A DNA stretch of 64,000 bases from contig FJOG01000003.1 of NCBI GenBank assembly GCA_900073065.1, positions 1 through 64,000 of the forward strand, given 5' to 3'. The notes under the pieces are model-generated. The model had not been told where the DNA came from and made no database searches. It saw nothing but the letters and a program-made list of their open reading frames with translations. Below, piece by piece: positions 24,947 to 36,308 of the stretch (the stretch's first letter is position 1; each line of letters begins with the position of its first letter). The DNA is from Phialocephala subalpina. Its lineage: Eukaryota; Ascomycota; Leotiomycetes; Helotiales; Mollisiaceae. Both the position numbers and the translations under genes were made by a program.

Positions 24947-27403
24947 TCAGCCAAGCGTTATCTCCAACTCTTCCAGGGCCATCTGCTCCCATAGAGATTT
25001 CTCAACTCTTCCGAGGCCTCTTCTCTCTGCAATGTTATTCCTTCGCTCAATTAGCATGACGTTGTAGAACCTATAGATGTTGCCGTCATCTGATCGCTTC
25101 GTCATCTCCCACTTGTGAAACGATGCCCATGGTATACCGACACTATTCCCAGGAACTGCGAGGAATTCCCCAGCGGAGATAGCGATGAATTCTCCCAGGA
25201 AATTCCCGTCAGATACGTTCCAGAGCCTCTGGTCATGAATCCGAACGACCCCGACTTGGCTATCTCCGTCGCCAAATGCAGTCTTGTCCATCACGGCAAG
25301 CCAGCTATCATCGTTCTCTTTTGTGTTTTCATTTGACATGACAGACAAAAATGTACTCTTCACTCGTCCCGTAATGTACGGACTCCAGGACTGGTTGTCT
25401 CTTGTTATTGTAGTGCCAGCTAACACAGGAATTGGGAAACGAAATCGCGTATCGCTCCCTAGGGACTCATGCGTGAACTCATGGTTTAAGCTACCCAGAT
25501 GGTGATTAAGTATGGAACCTTTACTAATGTCGCGACGTACTGGCGCTCTTTTCCAGCCTGCAGGAGGAGGCAACGAAGAATCTAAAGCCAAGTTTCGACT
25601 ATTGCTATAATAGTCGGCAATCGGTACGGCGGTTCCTGAGGATCGGGGATGCTTCTGCCACTCAACTACTTTCTTTATGGAACAGAAATTCTGGTTGTAG
25701 TATGACAGGAAAAGACATTCGGCCGCAGCCTCCAATGCTGTGAAGTCTAAGGGCCCCTTCCATCTAGCCCAAGACCAACTAGGCAGGTCTCGTGTTGGCT
25801 TTCCTTCAGTTTGGGCGAGCGAAACTCTGTCTTCAAGGATACCTCTCGACTGCCAGAGAAGAGCAATATCAAAACAAACCTCAGGAAGGCCAAAGAGAAA
25901 GCCCTCGGGGAACGATGCCTCTAGGGCGCCAAGAACTCCTGCTAGGGCGTCAAGAGAATCGCAAGGATAAGTCAATTCTCGGAGAGCAAATTCCTCCAAA
26001 AGGCCCTTGAAGTAGAGCATGTTAGGCCATTTATGAATTGTAAGCTTTGTCTTTCCTGATGCATATGCGCCGTTGTCATAAGCTACTGGAACGGCGGTGC
26101 CTTCCTGCCACATGCTCCTCCAGCATTTGAAGACGATGGTCTCCCCGCGAAAGATGAAGGCTTTTCGTGCGAAGATCTGCTCCTGGAACGTCCACCCTCG
26201 CGTAGACCAAAGCGTAGTTTCGGTAACTGGCTCATAGGTAATGCCGACAAACGTGTCGATGGGCGCACAGAATCTAGGACAGGTACGAAGTTTCCAGTTT
26301 CGAGACTTATCTTTGAACCCTCGGAGTCCATGTGTAACATCCCCTTCTGCAGCAATGATTGTAAAGTGTGCATGATAGTAGATGGAGCCCATAGCCCGAA
26401 GTTGACCGTGTTTGTCTTCCTCATAATCTTGCACAATACAATAGCGGTCAATCCAAAGGTACCTCACGCCCGTGAATTTTGTAAAACGCATAGCATCAAG
26501 AATAGTAGGAGGAAATTTGGACTCGTCAAAATTAAAGAAGCCCTCCCGTAACATTTCAGATAAATTTGTTCTCGAGCATTCCAATGTACTGTATTTAGAG
26601 CTGATATCCGAACTGCCCCAGACGTAGTTTAGTGCAACATACATGCGTTGGTATGATGCAAAGACAAGACATTCGCTCTCTAGATCAATAAGAGTAATTG
26701 GTGTAGAACCAAGTGCAAGTGAGGTATCTGGCAAATTGGCACATACGGCTGCATGAGCCTTCGAACAATGGCGCAAGCAGTCATTGGCAAAGGCGGTAGG
26801 GATGCCAGCAGCTGAATAATACTTGATATAAGACACCGGAGCCCATGTTGGCGACAAATGGACAGTAACACCCTTCAGAGGCGCCGCGAGAGTGTATAGG
26901 TCGTCTGCCAGGCACACGACTGACAAGGACAATGGGGTCTCTTTTTTTCCAAGAATCCATGCGCTACGAGAGTCCTGGAAAGGATTGTACATGACGGACA
27001 AGGGGAGCCTTTGGTGACCAGAACTGTGACGGTTCTCCACTGGCCATCCCACTCTGCTGAATATGATTGCCGAATTTCCCGGAGATGTCTTGGAGCGTTT
27101 TCCGGATATAGAGACGCGAAAATTTCCCGTATTTGACAACAGTTTAGGCATAATGGGGGCTACCGGTAAGATGATGTTAGACAGTATGGTTTAGAATGAA
27201 ACCCACTTCACCAAGATAGATGCTCTTACCGTGTCGCTGGTCCCGCCGAACGTAGAGTTGGCAAGCTGGGTCCACTGGGATTCATAGTCAATATTGCTCA
27301 TCGAGGAATTACGAAATAGCCATACTAGGTTTCTTCTAGGCATGATAGGCGATGTTACGTGCGGCGTATGTTTCAAACAAGTGGGATGTGTGATTGATAT
27401 CAA
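24947..27403 (-). pseudogene. HET (heterokaryon incompatibility) domain gene with a frame break
   Basis: Exon 1 runs 27403-27230 (in-frame Met codons also at 27343 and 27301). A 70-base intron (27229-27160) starts GTAAGA, has CTAAC, and ends GGTAG. Exon 2 continues in phase with PPLCLNCCQIREIFASLYP and GSPCPSCTILSRTLVAHG, the Cys-containing N-terminus usual for HET proteins. That frame runs to a 7-A tract (minus strand, 26948-26942), after which the family sequence continues in another frame. This second frame is open from 27151 to 24947 and carries the HET domain: YVALNYVWG, RYLWIDRYCIVQDYEEDKH, FTIIAAEGD, then LWSTRGWTFQEQIFARKAFIF. One more A in the run would join the frames. HET proteins trigger cell death when unlike hyphae fuse; the C-terminal 400 residues are variable and unassigned. 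It may be a true frameshift allele or a sequencing error in the homopolymer. Confidence 0.85.
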
Positions 27404-28020
27404 GAAGGTTTTGAGTTTAACTCAAGGTACTTAAAGTTGATAGTGAATAGGATAGATAGATCAGACTTGTTGGAGTGACCTCTTTTGAGCCCCTTTCCGC
27501 AATCAAAGTTGTGACGTTGTTTGTTGCGGATATTCTCTAGGCAGCACTGTCGGTTTCTGAGTGGTCAGAAACGAAAATCTCACCTGCACCTCAGCCTTAT
27601 TGACGCCCCATCAGGCCTCAACAAGGCAAATTTCATGGCGGTTTCGGAGGTCACCACTTGGGCCGAACACGACAAGGATCACGATAAGAAATGCGACGAG
27701 TTTGTACTACACACACGTCGCAGGCAGCATATAGACTTCAAGAAGCTCTGCGAGAGCTTTCTCCTTCTCCATCAAACCTCTTAAACTCCTCGCCTTTGAA
27801 GAGGCGCTGCACTTTATCCTCGCTGCATTAGCTCTCATACTGCATATCATCGCAGCCACTCCTCAAGCTCAAGCTCCTCTGTTCTCGTATACAAAGGCTG
27901 TAGTACAAAATACATCTTCCTCATTTCCACAAACTCTTCACCGCTAGCCCAATTCCAACACCGCTCCACATTCAGACTCCTTCACATCGGAGTTACGGGC
28001 TAGGTAAATCTACAGTCGAT
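27404..28020. other. Upstream region of the HET gene, no firm gene
   Basis: Ordinary composition. An 87-codon plus frame at 27521-27784 (divergent from the HET gene) has no recognisable motif and is probably chance. Composition falls to AT-rich by about 28020. Confidence 0.5.
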
Positions 28021-28850
28021 TCGAAATAACGTTAATAAAAGAGCCGACCTATAATTCTCACAAACTATACTTAAATTACCTGAATTGCGGACTCGGTATT
28101 TGGATCCGATAAGCTTTTAAAACTTAATATCTTAATATATAAAGACTTCTTTTATCGAGGTTACTAATTAAATATCTTATTATACTAATAATAAGACTTA
28201 AAGTAAATCATAGGAAATATAAATATTATACTTGTACTTAAGTCGCTATATTAATAAATTATTAAAAAGAATATCAAATTATAAAAAGTAATTTAAAAGA
28301 ATTTAGATTTATTAAAGGCTTATTTGGAAAATTATTTATTATATTCATAATAATAATTATTAGAAAGAAAATTATATTTATATTAAAAGTATTATTTGAA
28401 ATTGAAATTCCTTATTTTCTTTTAAATTTAAAAACCCTCTAAAATAAATACCGTATTTTTTCGATATAAAGTAATTATTTTCTATATAATAATTTTCTTT
28501 GGCAAATAGTTTATATTCGTATGAATCCATGATAACCAATTCAATAAACTTAAGTTATAAAATATATAAGAAATTTATTTCTTATAGTAATTACTATCGA
28601 TTTAATAATAGTTAATTCCAATTTAACGTTAAATATATATCGTAATAAGAAATATAATCGGTTTAAATTTATTTGAAATAAAATATTATTTTGTAATATA
28701 ATTATTAAAAGCTCTAAATATAATAATTCTTGTATTTCGCTTAGTTTAAAATAAAGATAAATATTTCCGGTTTATTTTATAAAAACGATTATTTACGAGG
28801 CCAATATAATTTATATGCATATTATATTTATATTTCGAAGGAAGCAAATA
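28021..28850. other. AT-rich RIP-mutated DNA
   Basis: Stops in all frames, CpA/TpG depleted. No element recognised. Confidence 0.5.
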
Positions 28851-30350
28851 TAGCCATTCCTATCTTCGTAAGTATATTTCCCGAGCTCTTTTATGCGACG
28901 ATTCTTTTGCACGAGCAATTGTACTTTACTCTAATAAGGTATTATAATATCTTCCGCACTTAGTTTTATTGCCCCCGATTCGAGCTTTTAAGCAACGAGC
29001 GACGCTGTTACTATTCCCTCGGTCGAGAAGGCTACGACCGGCTTACTTCTCGTGCGCGCAATCTTGGAGGCTTATAACAAAGAGATACTCAAATCTATAA
29101 GCAAGCAGTTTTTTGATTTCGCCCTCGAAGTGCGACTCCAAATAATCAGCGCAAGAGAACTAGTGAAGCTACTTACTAAGGCGAATCGGCTTGGGTATTA
29201 AGAGATAAATACCATCGACGACGAAAATAGTGCCCTTTTTGTCTAAGGAAGTAATGCAAATTCACGATTAAAGCTCGACGCAATCGGAACCCCAAAGCCA
29301 CCGGGCGCGATTATTGGCTAGTGTCGCTTCTATTCTATAACTTTATCTCAACTACTTTCCCTTGAAAAAGCTCGAGCACCAAATCATATAAACACAACCC
29401 AAGTCTTGCGAGACGAGCCTCTCTCGGCAAACACATATCTTAATGCTTAAAGGGCTACTCTTTTTGCGAAGGAAGATGGCTATAGTATTTAGAGTATACA
29501 AAGTATTACGGGTATACATAATGAGGTACTAACAACTATTAGGACTACTAAAAAATAAGGGCAAACAATAATTAGATCCGGATCGCGGGTTGTAGCTCGT
29601 ATTGCGAAGTCTCGCAATGCCTCGAAGAAAGGGTTAATATAAGACACGGGAAGTAAAGTGCAAAGCCAACGTCCTAAAAAGCTAATTCGAGTATCGACTA
29701 GAAAATCATCTCTATCGATTTCTATTTAGCTGCTCGAGCTTATTATTATCTCTAACTCGGAGCCAGAATTTAAAAATAATAGCAATCATTAAACTAAGCG
29801 CTTTTTGTCTCCTACCCAATGTAAAAGAGATATTATTATCGATAGTAATTCCTCATCAATTTATTAATCGAAGCTAAAGGAATTCCGCATAGTGAGAGGG
29901 ATAAAACGGAAGGAGATAATTAGCGGAACGGGAATCACTCTAATTATAGATACGCGGATAAATAGAATTTTAAGATGCGGCTTTATCTAAGGTACTAAAG
30001 CTGCGAACCGTCCTTTCCACCCTCTTTTCAACCCCCCTCCGAACCCTCCCGCGAAGTGCTCCCTTGTATATGCGAAGCATTGGAGACGCTTTTCGCATAC
30101 ATAGAGAGCTAATAGAGCAATGCGAATAAGGGTCGGCATGACTTTATATTCTAATACCGATTAGCGCGCGTTATAATCTAGTATAAGTTTATATTATTAC
30201 AAGTAAGAAAATAGTAAACATTTAACCGCTTTATTCCTATCCCGCTTTATAATCCTCCGCAAATAGTTAGAGTAATAACGAGGAACGAGATAATAATATT
30301 CGTTTTTACTCGTATATTTTATTTATTAAAACCCTCGAAAACAAATTCCT
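28850..30350 (+). pseudogene. Less mutated decayed coding stretch of unknown family
   Basis: Within the AT-rich block this segment keeps a near-normal base composition. On the + strand about 29050-29230 reads LVRAILEAYNKEILKSISKQ and ALEVRLQIISARELVKLLTK with few stops. About 29570-29960 reads as a Ser/Lys/Arg-rich region (SRVVARIAKSRNASKKG, TRKSSLSIS, FRIVRGIKRKEIISGTG). The look is that of a former gag-like or ORF1-like protein of a retroelement, but no diagnostic motif was found and the assignment is open. A hairpin (TATGCGAA against TTCGCATA) lies at about 30069-30100. Confidence 0.4.
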
Positions 30351-31261
30351 ATAATTTTTAAAGTCAAATAAATACCCTTTAAAGAAGTTTATTCTATTTT
30401 TATTGCCTTAAAAATTTATTATTTATATTTATATTTTTATTATCTCCCTTTTTATAATATTCTCCTTTTTTATTACCAAATATTAATATAAGTTATTTTT
30501 TTATATTTTAATCCAAAGTATTAAAAATAAAGAAAAATACGAGTATTAATATTTATTTAATCCTTTATTTATATTCCTTAATTCCAATAATATAAGTTTC
30601 CATATTTATTTTCTTTTTTCTTAATTTAATAATAAATAATTAAATGGTTTTTAATATATAATTAATAAACCCAATTCCTTTTAATTTTAATTTTAATTAA
30701 AATTAAATATTTAGAATATTATTCAAGGAATTTATATTGGAAATGAAAAATAAAACTCGAGTATTTATTATTAAATATAATTTTAAATTATTATTTATTA
30801 TTAATTTTATTATTATAATAATTTTGTCTTTTATTATTTTAATAATGATTTTATATATTTAAATTATATTTAGTAATTATTTTATTCGGGATATAATTTT
30901 TTTTTTAAATTTTCTATAAAATATTTTAATAAAAATTATATATTATTTTTAAATTTAATTATAATATATTTAGTATTTATTATACAAATTATATTCCTTT
31001 TATTAATATTTATAATTTTGAATAAAATACGAATAATATTAAATAAAATAAAATTCATTAATAAGATTATTAATATTTATATAAATTATTAAATTAATTT
31101 TGATTTTATTTTCGAAAAATATTATATTTAATATTTTTAAAATATTTTGAACTTTGAAATTATAAATAAAAACTTTAATTTTATTTGAATTAAAATTAAA
31201 ATTAAAAACTTTAATATTTATATAAAAAAAATATAAAAATCCAAAGGAATTAATTTTTCAT
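30350..31261. other. AT-rich RIP-mutated DNA
   Basis: No reading frames. It ends abruptly where NACHT homology is cut off at about 31262. Confidence 0.5.
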
Positions 31262-32663
31262 TGTCTAACTATTGAAAACTCGATCCTGAACTCGGTATTA
31301 AATGAACTTTTTGATATCTTGTTCGACATGATGGCCTTGTACTGCGATACCTATAAATTTCCCTGGATCATTTGTTGCAAGATCTTTACTCAAGATATCC
31401 AACGACTCTTCGATATCCACCTCTCTCCTACTTGCCACCAGGACATATAGAGGCTCTAAGCCCCGGCTGCACATTTCGCGAATGGCCTCCAATACTCTTT
31501 CACGCTCGCCACTTGATTTAGGACATTCATCCAGTGCGTCTAAGCAGATGAAAACATCACCCAGGCCAGCCAGTGCTTCTTTGAGAAGCTCCAGAGTTTT
31601 TCTCGTATCTGGTTGTTGTCAACCAAAATTAGCCTGGTAGTACGCAGCCTGAAGCCCCTGGGGAGTCTTCCGAAGATTGCTACAGGCGTCTCCAAGTAAT
31701 GAAAGTACGCAGTTAAATAGATTTTGCTTTTCTGTGTCGGTAAATGTGAAGTACCAGTATATAACGGCACATCCGGGTTAGGCTTTGGCCCTTTGTTGGA
31801 GATTGTGGATGGCTGTTGAACTGAATACTAGATCAGTAGAGAAGTTTTATAGAAGATGAGGCAAACCGACCAAAGGATAGACTTCCCAGCACCAGCTGGT
31901 TGTTCGTTCTAGTTAGTAATGGTTTGATGATATCAAGGTTGAACTGCAGCTTATCACCCCCTATAACCCCGAGGAACGAATTCCCTGAGTCCATCCACTT
32001 CTTGAACTTGTCTCCTTCCACTAACCACGATCCTGTTGTTTCTTCATGCTACTTCGTGCAAGCTTATGCTCTTTGGAGGGGTCAGGACAGGACAGCCAAT
32101 CTATTATCTTGCATCTATTTGATTCTTCTCGAGCAGCTCTTATTTCTGACAGCAAGTCGGTGACAATGCCAAACTGCTTCGAAGCAACGTTCCTGAAATG
32201 GTTGTAAGCTATACATATGATAGGAATGCTGGGGTAGCATTTACAAAATTTCTAGGCCTAATCCCAACATCAATGCACTCTTGTTGCGCTCTAGCGAATT
32301 TACCGTCTTCTCGACATCCTTCTTCTTAAAGGGCTATGCCAAAGATTAAGCCGTCTTTCCGAATCTTTGGAGCTTTTCCTGGGAACCTTAAAGATCGAAT
32401 AGTAATTTGGTGAGATCAAGTTCAGATTGTCGCAACGGCACCTCAAGGCTCTCCTTCGACTTGGCTAGCGCTGTATCCCCTCGATTAAAAATGTCTTGAA
32501 TCGTAGAGAGAATTGTTTCTAGGCCTTTGACTGAGTTATAGAGCTTGCGAATGTCGTCTCGGGCATCGCGAACACCATTATAGTAGTCTTTCAGCCCTGA
32601 TGCGACGGACTGAGCGATCTAAATGACTGCGATCACACTCGCTGCGCTACTCAAGCCATCCAT
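31262..32663 (-). pseudogene. NACHT-domain (NLR-like STAND) pseudogene, truncated
   Basis: Reading on the minus strand from 32663: MDGLSSAASVIAVI, a TAG where Gln is expected, then IAQSVASGLKDYYNGVRDAR and ETILSTIQDIF. This is the N-terminal helical domain common in fungal STAND proteins. It continues with KSKESLEVPLRQSELDLTK, SFGIVTDLLSEIRAAREE and KIIDWLSCPDPS. The P-loop GAGKSIL lies at about 31893-31879. Walker B with ICLDALDECPKSSGERE lies at about 31552-31505, after YFTFTDTEKQNLF. The sensor-like VASRREVDIEESL follows. Breaks include in-frame stops (for example TGA at 31621-31619 and TAA at 31300-31298) and several frame changes. Downstream of KKFI the reading continues a few codons as YRVQDRVF and is then lost in the AT-rich block. 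The C-terminal repeats (usually ankyrin, WD40 or TPR) are gone. Fungal NLR-like proteins act in non-self recognition; this copy cannot be functional. Confidence 0.85.
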
Positions 32664-33286
32664 AGCTCATTCATCATCCATAAATATCTATCGCCACCTG
32701 GTAATGATGAAGGTGTTTCTGGTCGTGAATGTGTGGTGCTTCTTTGGAAGATTCATGCCAGCTCAGCCACCACACGTGAGAAGCATTTTGACCCCTCACT
32801 GGCACGTTAACACTAGGATAGCCTCACGGCAACCTTGCACCTCTATCACCTTTCTTCCCAGTATATGACCTTTAGTACAGAATTTCAAAAGTAATCACAC
32901 GAACAATCTCCCACGCCAGCAAGTAGCAACTTCGCCATTCCTGCAAGAGCCGCAAGACTATCAGACTCAGTACCTGCTCTAAGCGAGACACCATTGGATC
33001 TTATCGTCACGTGATAACCCCCTATTCTGGTGCCCCATAAAAGGGGGACATAAAGCAAACTTGAAAATATTACTTAAAACGCATATATGGTGTCATTGGT
33101 TCGGATTTATCTCCCTCTGATTTCATGTTATCCTGTGACCTGGCCCAGTGTAATCTAACTGTCGAGTCGGGCATAATTACCCCGCTCTCAGCCTCAATTG
33201 GACAACCTGATCACCTCATTCACATATCCCATATCCATCTCCATCCCCAGTTCCTTGATGCAAAGAGCACCACAATAGCATCGAAA
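32664..33286. promoter_or_regulatory. Divergent intergenic region before the membrane protein gene
   Basis: No gene supported. It contains the likely promoter and 5' leader of the gene starting at 33287. The open frame continues upstream to 33125, but the chosen ATG has the better context (AAAATGG). Confidence 0.4.
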
Positions 33287-34167
33287 ATGGAGACTACGAA
33301 ACTCACGAACGTGGACGAAGTAGATGATCCCCTCAACAACCCCGGGCCCGTTGACCCCGGTATCGCACGGCTCATCAGAGACGAAGTCCAAGCCGCCGTA
33401 AGAGGCGTCCACGAAACGTTCTCGGCACCACCCTCCTACTCCCCTTCAGCACCTCTTCTGGGCTCAACACCGGCCGACGATGATGTTGATACGGAAGCGA
33501 ACCAGCCAACGAGCCCTCCGCCGCCGCCGCAGGGACCAGTCACGTTGTGGGACTGGTGCAAATTCGTGATTACGATGGGTGCCATGGTGACCTGGATGAT
33601 CGGATGGGGTGTTCTTATTGGCACAGGCGTTGATCCGTTAGCATTCTCGATGTTGGCGTGCTTTTTGGTTTTGGCCTTGATTTACTTCATCCTTATGGTA
33701 TGCAACTCCCAAGTTCCCTTCAGCTATACCCGTACTTCAACTTGTAAGCGGGGATTTTTTATGATCAATAAGCTGAAGCTGCCTCCACCTAGTGTGCATG
33801 CATCCAAGTCTGCATTGTGGGCAAGCCCAAGAAAGTGGATCCTGTACCACTTACCCCCGAGACTAAAAGGCAGCGCGTGAACTTGATAATGGCTGTTTCA
33901 ATTGCCTTTCTGGGAATGTGGATCATGTTTATTGGTATCATCTGGGGTTGGGCGGTTATTGTGTTGGAAACGCCACCTGGTGTGTGGCATGTGTATAAGG
34001 TATGGCGGGATGTACAGTCGAAGATCGATGCCCCGCATGCGTTATGGAGCCTTGCACAATGTCTTCAGCAGGCGATTCCGGAACGGAATGCTACCATAGT
34101 GGATATTTCGACTTGTCTGAAGGCGATGGGGATGAAGGAGTCGTTCGTGCCAACCGTTGTGGTTTAG
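33287..34167 (+). CDS. Predicted membrane protein with three transmembrane segments, unknown function
   Basis: Exons 33287-33697 and 33793-34167 give about 261 residues. The 95-base intron starts GTATGC and ends CCTAG and preserves phase 0. The N-terminal 85 residues are hydrophilic, acidic and Pro-rich (SPPPPPQGP). They are followed by two hydrophobic stretches (FVITMGAMVTWMIGWGVLIG and SMLACFLVLALIYFILM). After the intron a basic loop (VGKPKKVDPVPLT) leads to a third (SIAFLGMWIMFIGIIWGWAV), and a soluble tail of about 60 residues ends in KESFVPTVVV. No family was recognised. An upstream in-frame Met at 33125 would add 54 residues, but the intervening codons look non-coding. The gene appears intact between two damaged ones. 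Confidence 0.7.
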
Positions 34168-34703
34168 GAAATTAGCAATTGAGATGGGGACTTCGAACGC
34201 TGGAACTAATGTCTACTTTTACTATCTACTTAACAGCAGGGGTGCCACTCCCCAAGTGCCTCCCATCTCCACACCCCATGAGTGGAAGCCATCCACCGCA
34301 GACTCAGGCCTGATCTTACGCATGCCAAAGTGAGAATTTTATTAGTCCGACTTAATTCTCTCTTCGTATCTCCTACTGCTTGTACCCGGCAACGATATAC
34401 CGGCATCTTTTCTTCCGCATGTAAACATAAGCTTGCATAGTCATTTGAGTTTTTAGCCATTAGATTTGTTTTGAGATATTCAGCGGCTTAGGAGGAGAAA
34501 GCATAGGTTCCTAAAGGAGGCAAAGGGCCATGGCAGCCTCAACTGCGTAAGAGAATCTTTGGCGGCTCGCAGGTGGTCCATAGAGCCTCCCAAGCGCTCG
34601 CACATTTATGAACAGCTATTTATACTGTACAATACATGTGACCACTCTTGCATCAAGTAAGCTGAACCATTTGCATTCAGACCCCTCGCCGGCTTGCATT
34701 GTT
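34168..34703. other. Intergenic, no gene seen
   Basis: Convergent intergenic region between the membrane protein gene and the damaged minus-strand gene. The 76-codon minus frame at 34230-34460 has no motif support. Confidence 0.5.
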
Positions 34704-36308
34704 TTAATCGTTTAGTATAGGTAAACTTGACCTTCTGTATTTCTGCCGTCTACGTGGTGATCCTTCCATTATCTCCGCCATACTTCGTCGTCTTGGCCTG
34801 TGAGGCAAACTTATTCTTCTTTCCACGATGTCCTCGAACACGTCGACTTTCGAAGAATAAGGCAGATCTTCTTTTATACGTTCTGCTTGTACTATCTCCA
34901 ATGCTGCTTCTTCCTTACCCCCAAAGCCTCCGAGAAAAAGGCAACAACTCTTCGTGCTGTTCATTTGGTGAGTGGGATTTCAAAGAACGGTATCCCGTCG
35001 CTCAGGTCTTCTATGTCAGATTCATCCCAAAGGAGGTGTAATGAGCGATGAAAGTCAACAAATTGGTTGTATAAAGCATCTTCTAGAAGGTGTAACTCGG
35101 CGGAACCTGCGCCTTGGATCAAGTAGTATCTTACTTTGAGATCAGAGATTTTACGCACCCGTCAATATCACCCATTGTCTTCAGTTGGAGGTCAAAGATC
35201 TTTTCAATCTGTTTTTTGCCTCGGGAAAGCTTTGACGTTGGACCAACTCTAGAAGACATTCAGCGAGAAGACGGTAGTCTCCAGATCGATTTGCAGCCTG
35301 CTCGATGACGCGGAGTAGGCTGTTCTCTTCACCATCGGCATTACTGGTTCCAACTCCAGCCTTCTCCGTGCTACGGAAATATTCCTCTAGAACTTCCTCC
35401 TTCTCCATACCAGGCATCTAGGTAGCTTGCGGGTGGGGCTAGAAGACCCCTCTGTGAACTGCCAACTCGCAGGAGCGACTCCTTTTGCATCATCCACACA
35501 AGAACTGGCCGGGATTGAATTTGGTCCGGTTGATTAGCCAGAATAGTTTTGGCAAGGGTTTCAGCCCGTTCAAAAGAACGCTTCGCCAGTAAGAGTGCTT
35601 TTGTATCAGAATATCTCAACATACAACTCCCAAGCAGATTGGAAACGGACAGCTGGGTGAGAAAGATATCTTCGCTGTATTCTGGCAGAGGATCGAAGAT
35701 AACTGATAGATCCTCTTGGAAGAAGTCGAAAATTTCACCCAGAGTATATAGTTGAAGAAAGATTCTCAACACTTTATAGCCTTCCCAGTAGAAACCTTTC
35801 TCGACCAGCATGCGGTACCAATTTCCAAGGTCGGATTCATAGAGATTGCGATTTCTGTCAAGGTTGAGAAACGATGAGGACTGTCTTGTGAATGCAACTA
35901 TGTGAAGAAACACTTCGATAATTTGTAACTAAATATGTTTGATTAATGAAACATTCGATTTCAGTGACGTTTTCTTACCTTGACCTCAGCAAACTTTTTT
36001 CTATGCTCAGGCGTTTCTTGGCTCCTATCGTCATCTGTGTCATCGTCCGTATCTTCCTCAGTATCGGTTTCGCTACTTGTCCCACTGTATGATGAATAAT
36101 AGGAATCTGTGTTGCTGCTCTCCCTGATCTCTGCTTCTCTACCCTTCTTGCTACCTGCGTCGTCCGCCTCTTCAGCATCATCTGATAGAAGTGGAAGCCG
36201 CCTCAGATGCCTCATCATATTTCTTGCAGTTTTTAAGGCTAGAGAAAGTGCGCTCTTTGTATATATATCTGCCAAAGCTTTCAGAAGTTTCAAAAGATAA
36301 ATCTGAGA
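34704..36308 (-). pseudogene. Damaged or mis-resolved multi-exon gene, unknown helical protein
   Basis: Exon A (36293 or slightly upstream, to 35979) encodes a helical N-terminus (KALADIYTKSALSLALKTAR) followed by a Ser/Asp/Glu-rich acidic segment (TDTEEDTDDDTDDDRSQ). A clean 50-base intron (35978-35929; GTAAGA to TTTAG) joins it in phase to exon B (35928-35411), which encodes a long helical region (GNWYRMLVEKGFYWEGYKVL, LLAKRSFERAETLAKTIL) that looks like tetratricopeptide-type repeats. The frame then moves to STEKAGVGTSNADGEEN. A 40-base GTATGG-CGTAG intron (35410-35371) would do this but is shorter than usual. Further frame changes near 35200-35160 and 34970 (frames ending FFEIPLTK, and AERIKEDLPYSSKVDVFEDI) have no splice explanation. 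The 5' end abuts the RIP-mutated repeat at 36310. No family was recognised. Confidence 0.5.

Noticed and set aside
26950..27151. Taking the Met at 27151 as the true HET start
   Set aside because: The first 67 residues of that frame look unlike a HET N-terminus, while the overlapping frame joined by a clean intron shows the expected Cys motifs; the A7 frame break explains both.
27521..27784. 87-codon plus frame upstream of the HET gene
   Set aside because: No motif, no splice partner, composition not distinctive.
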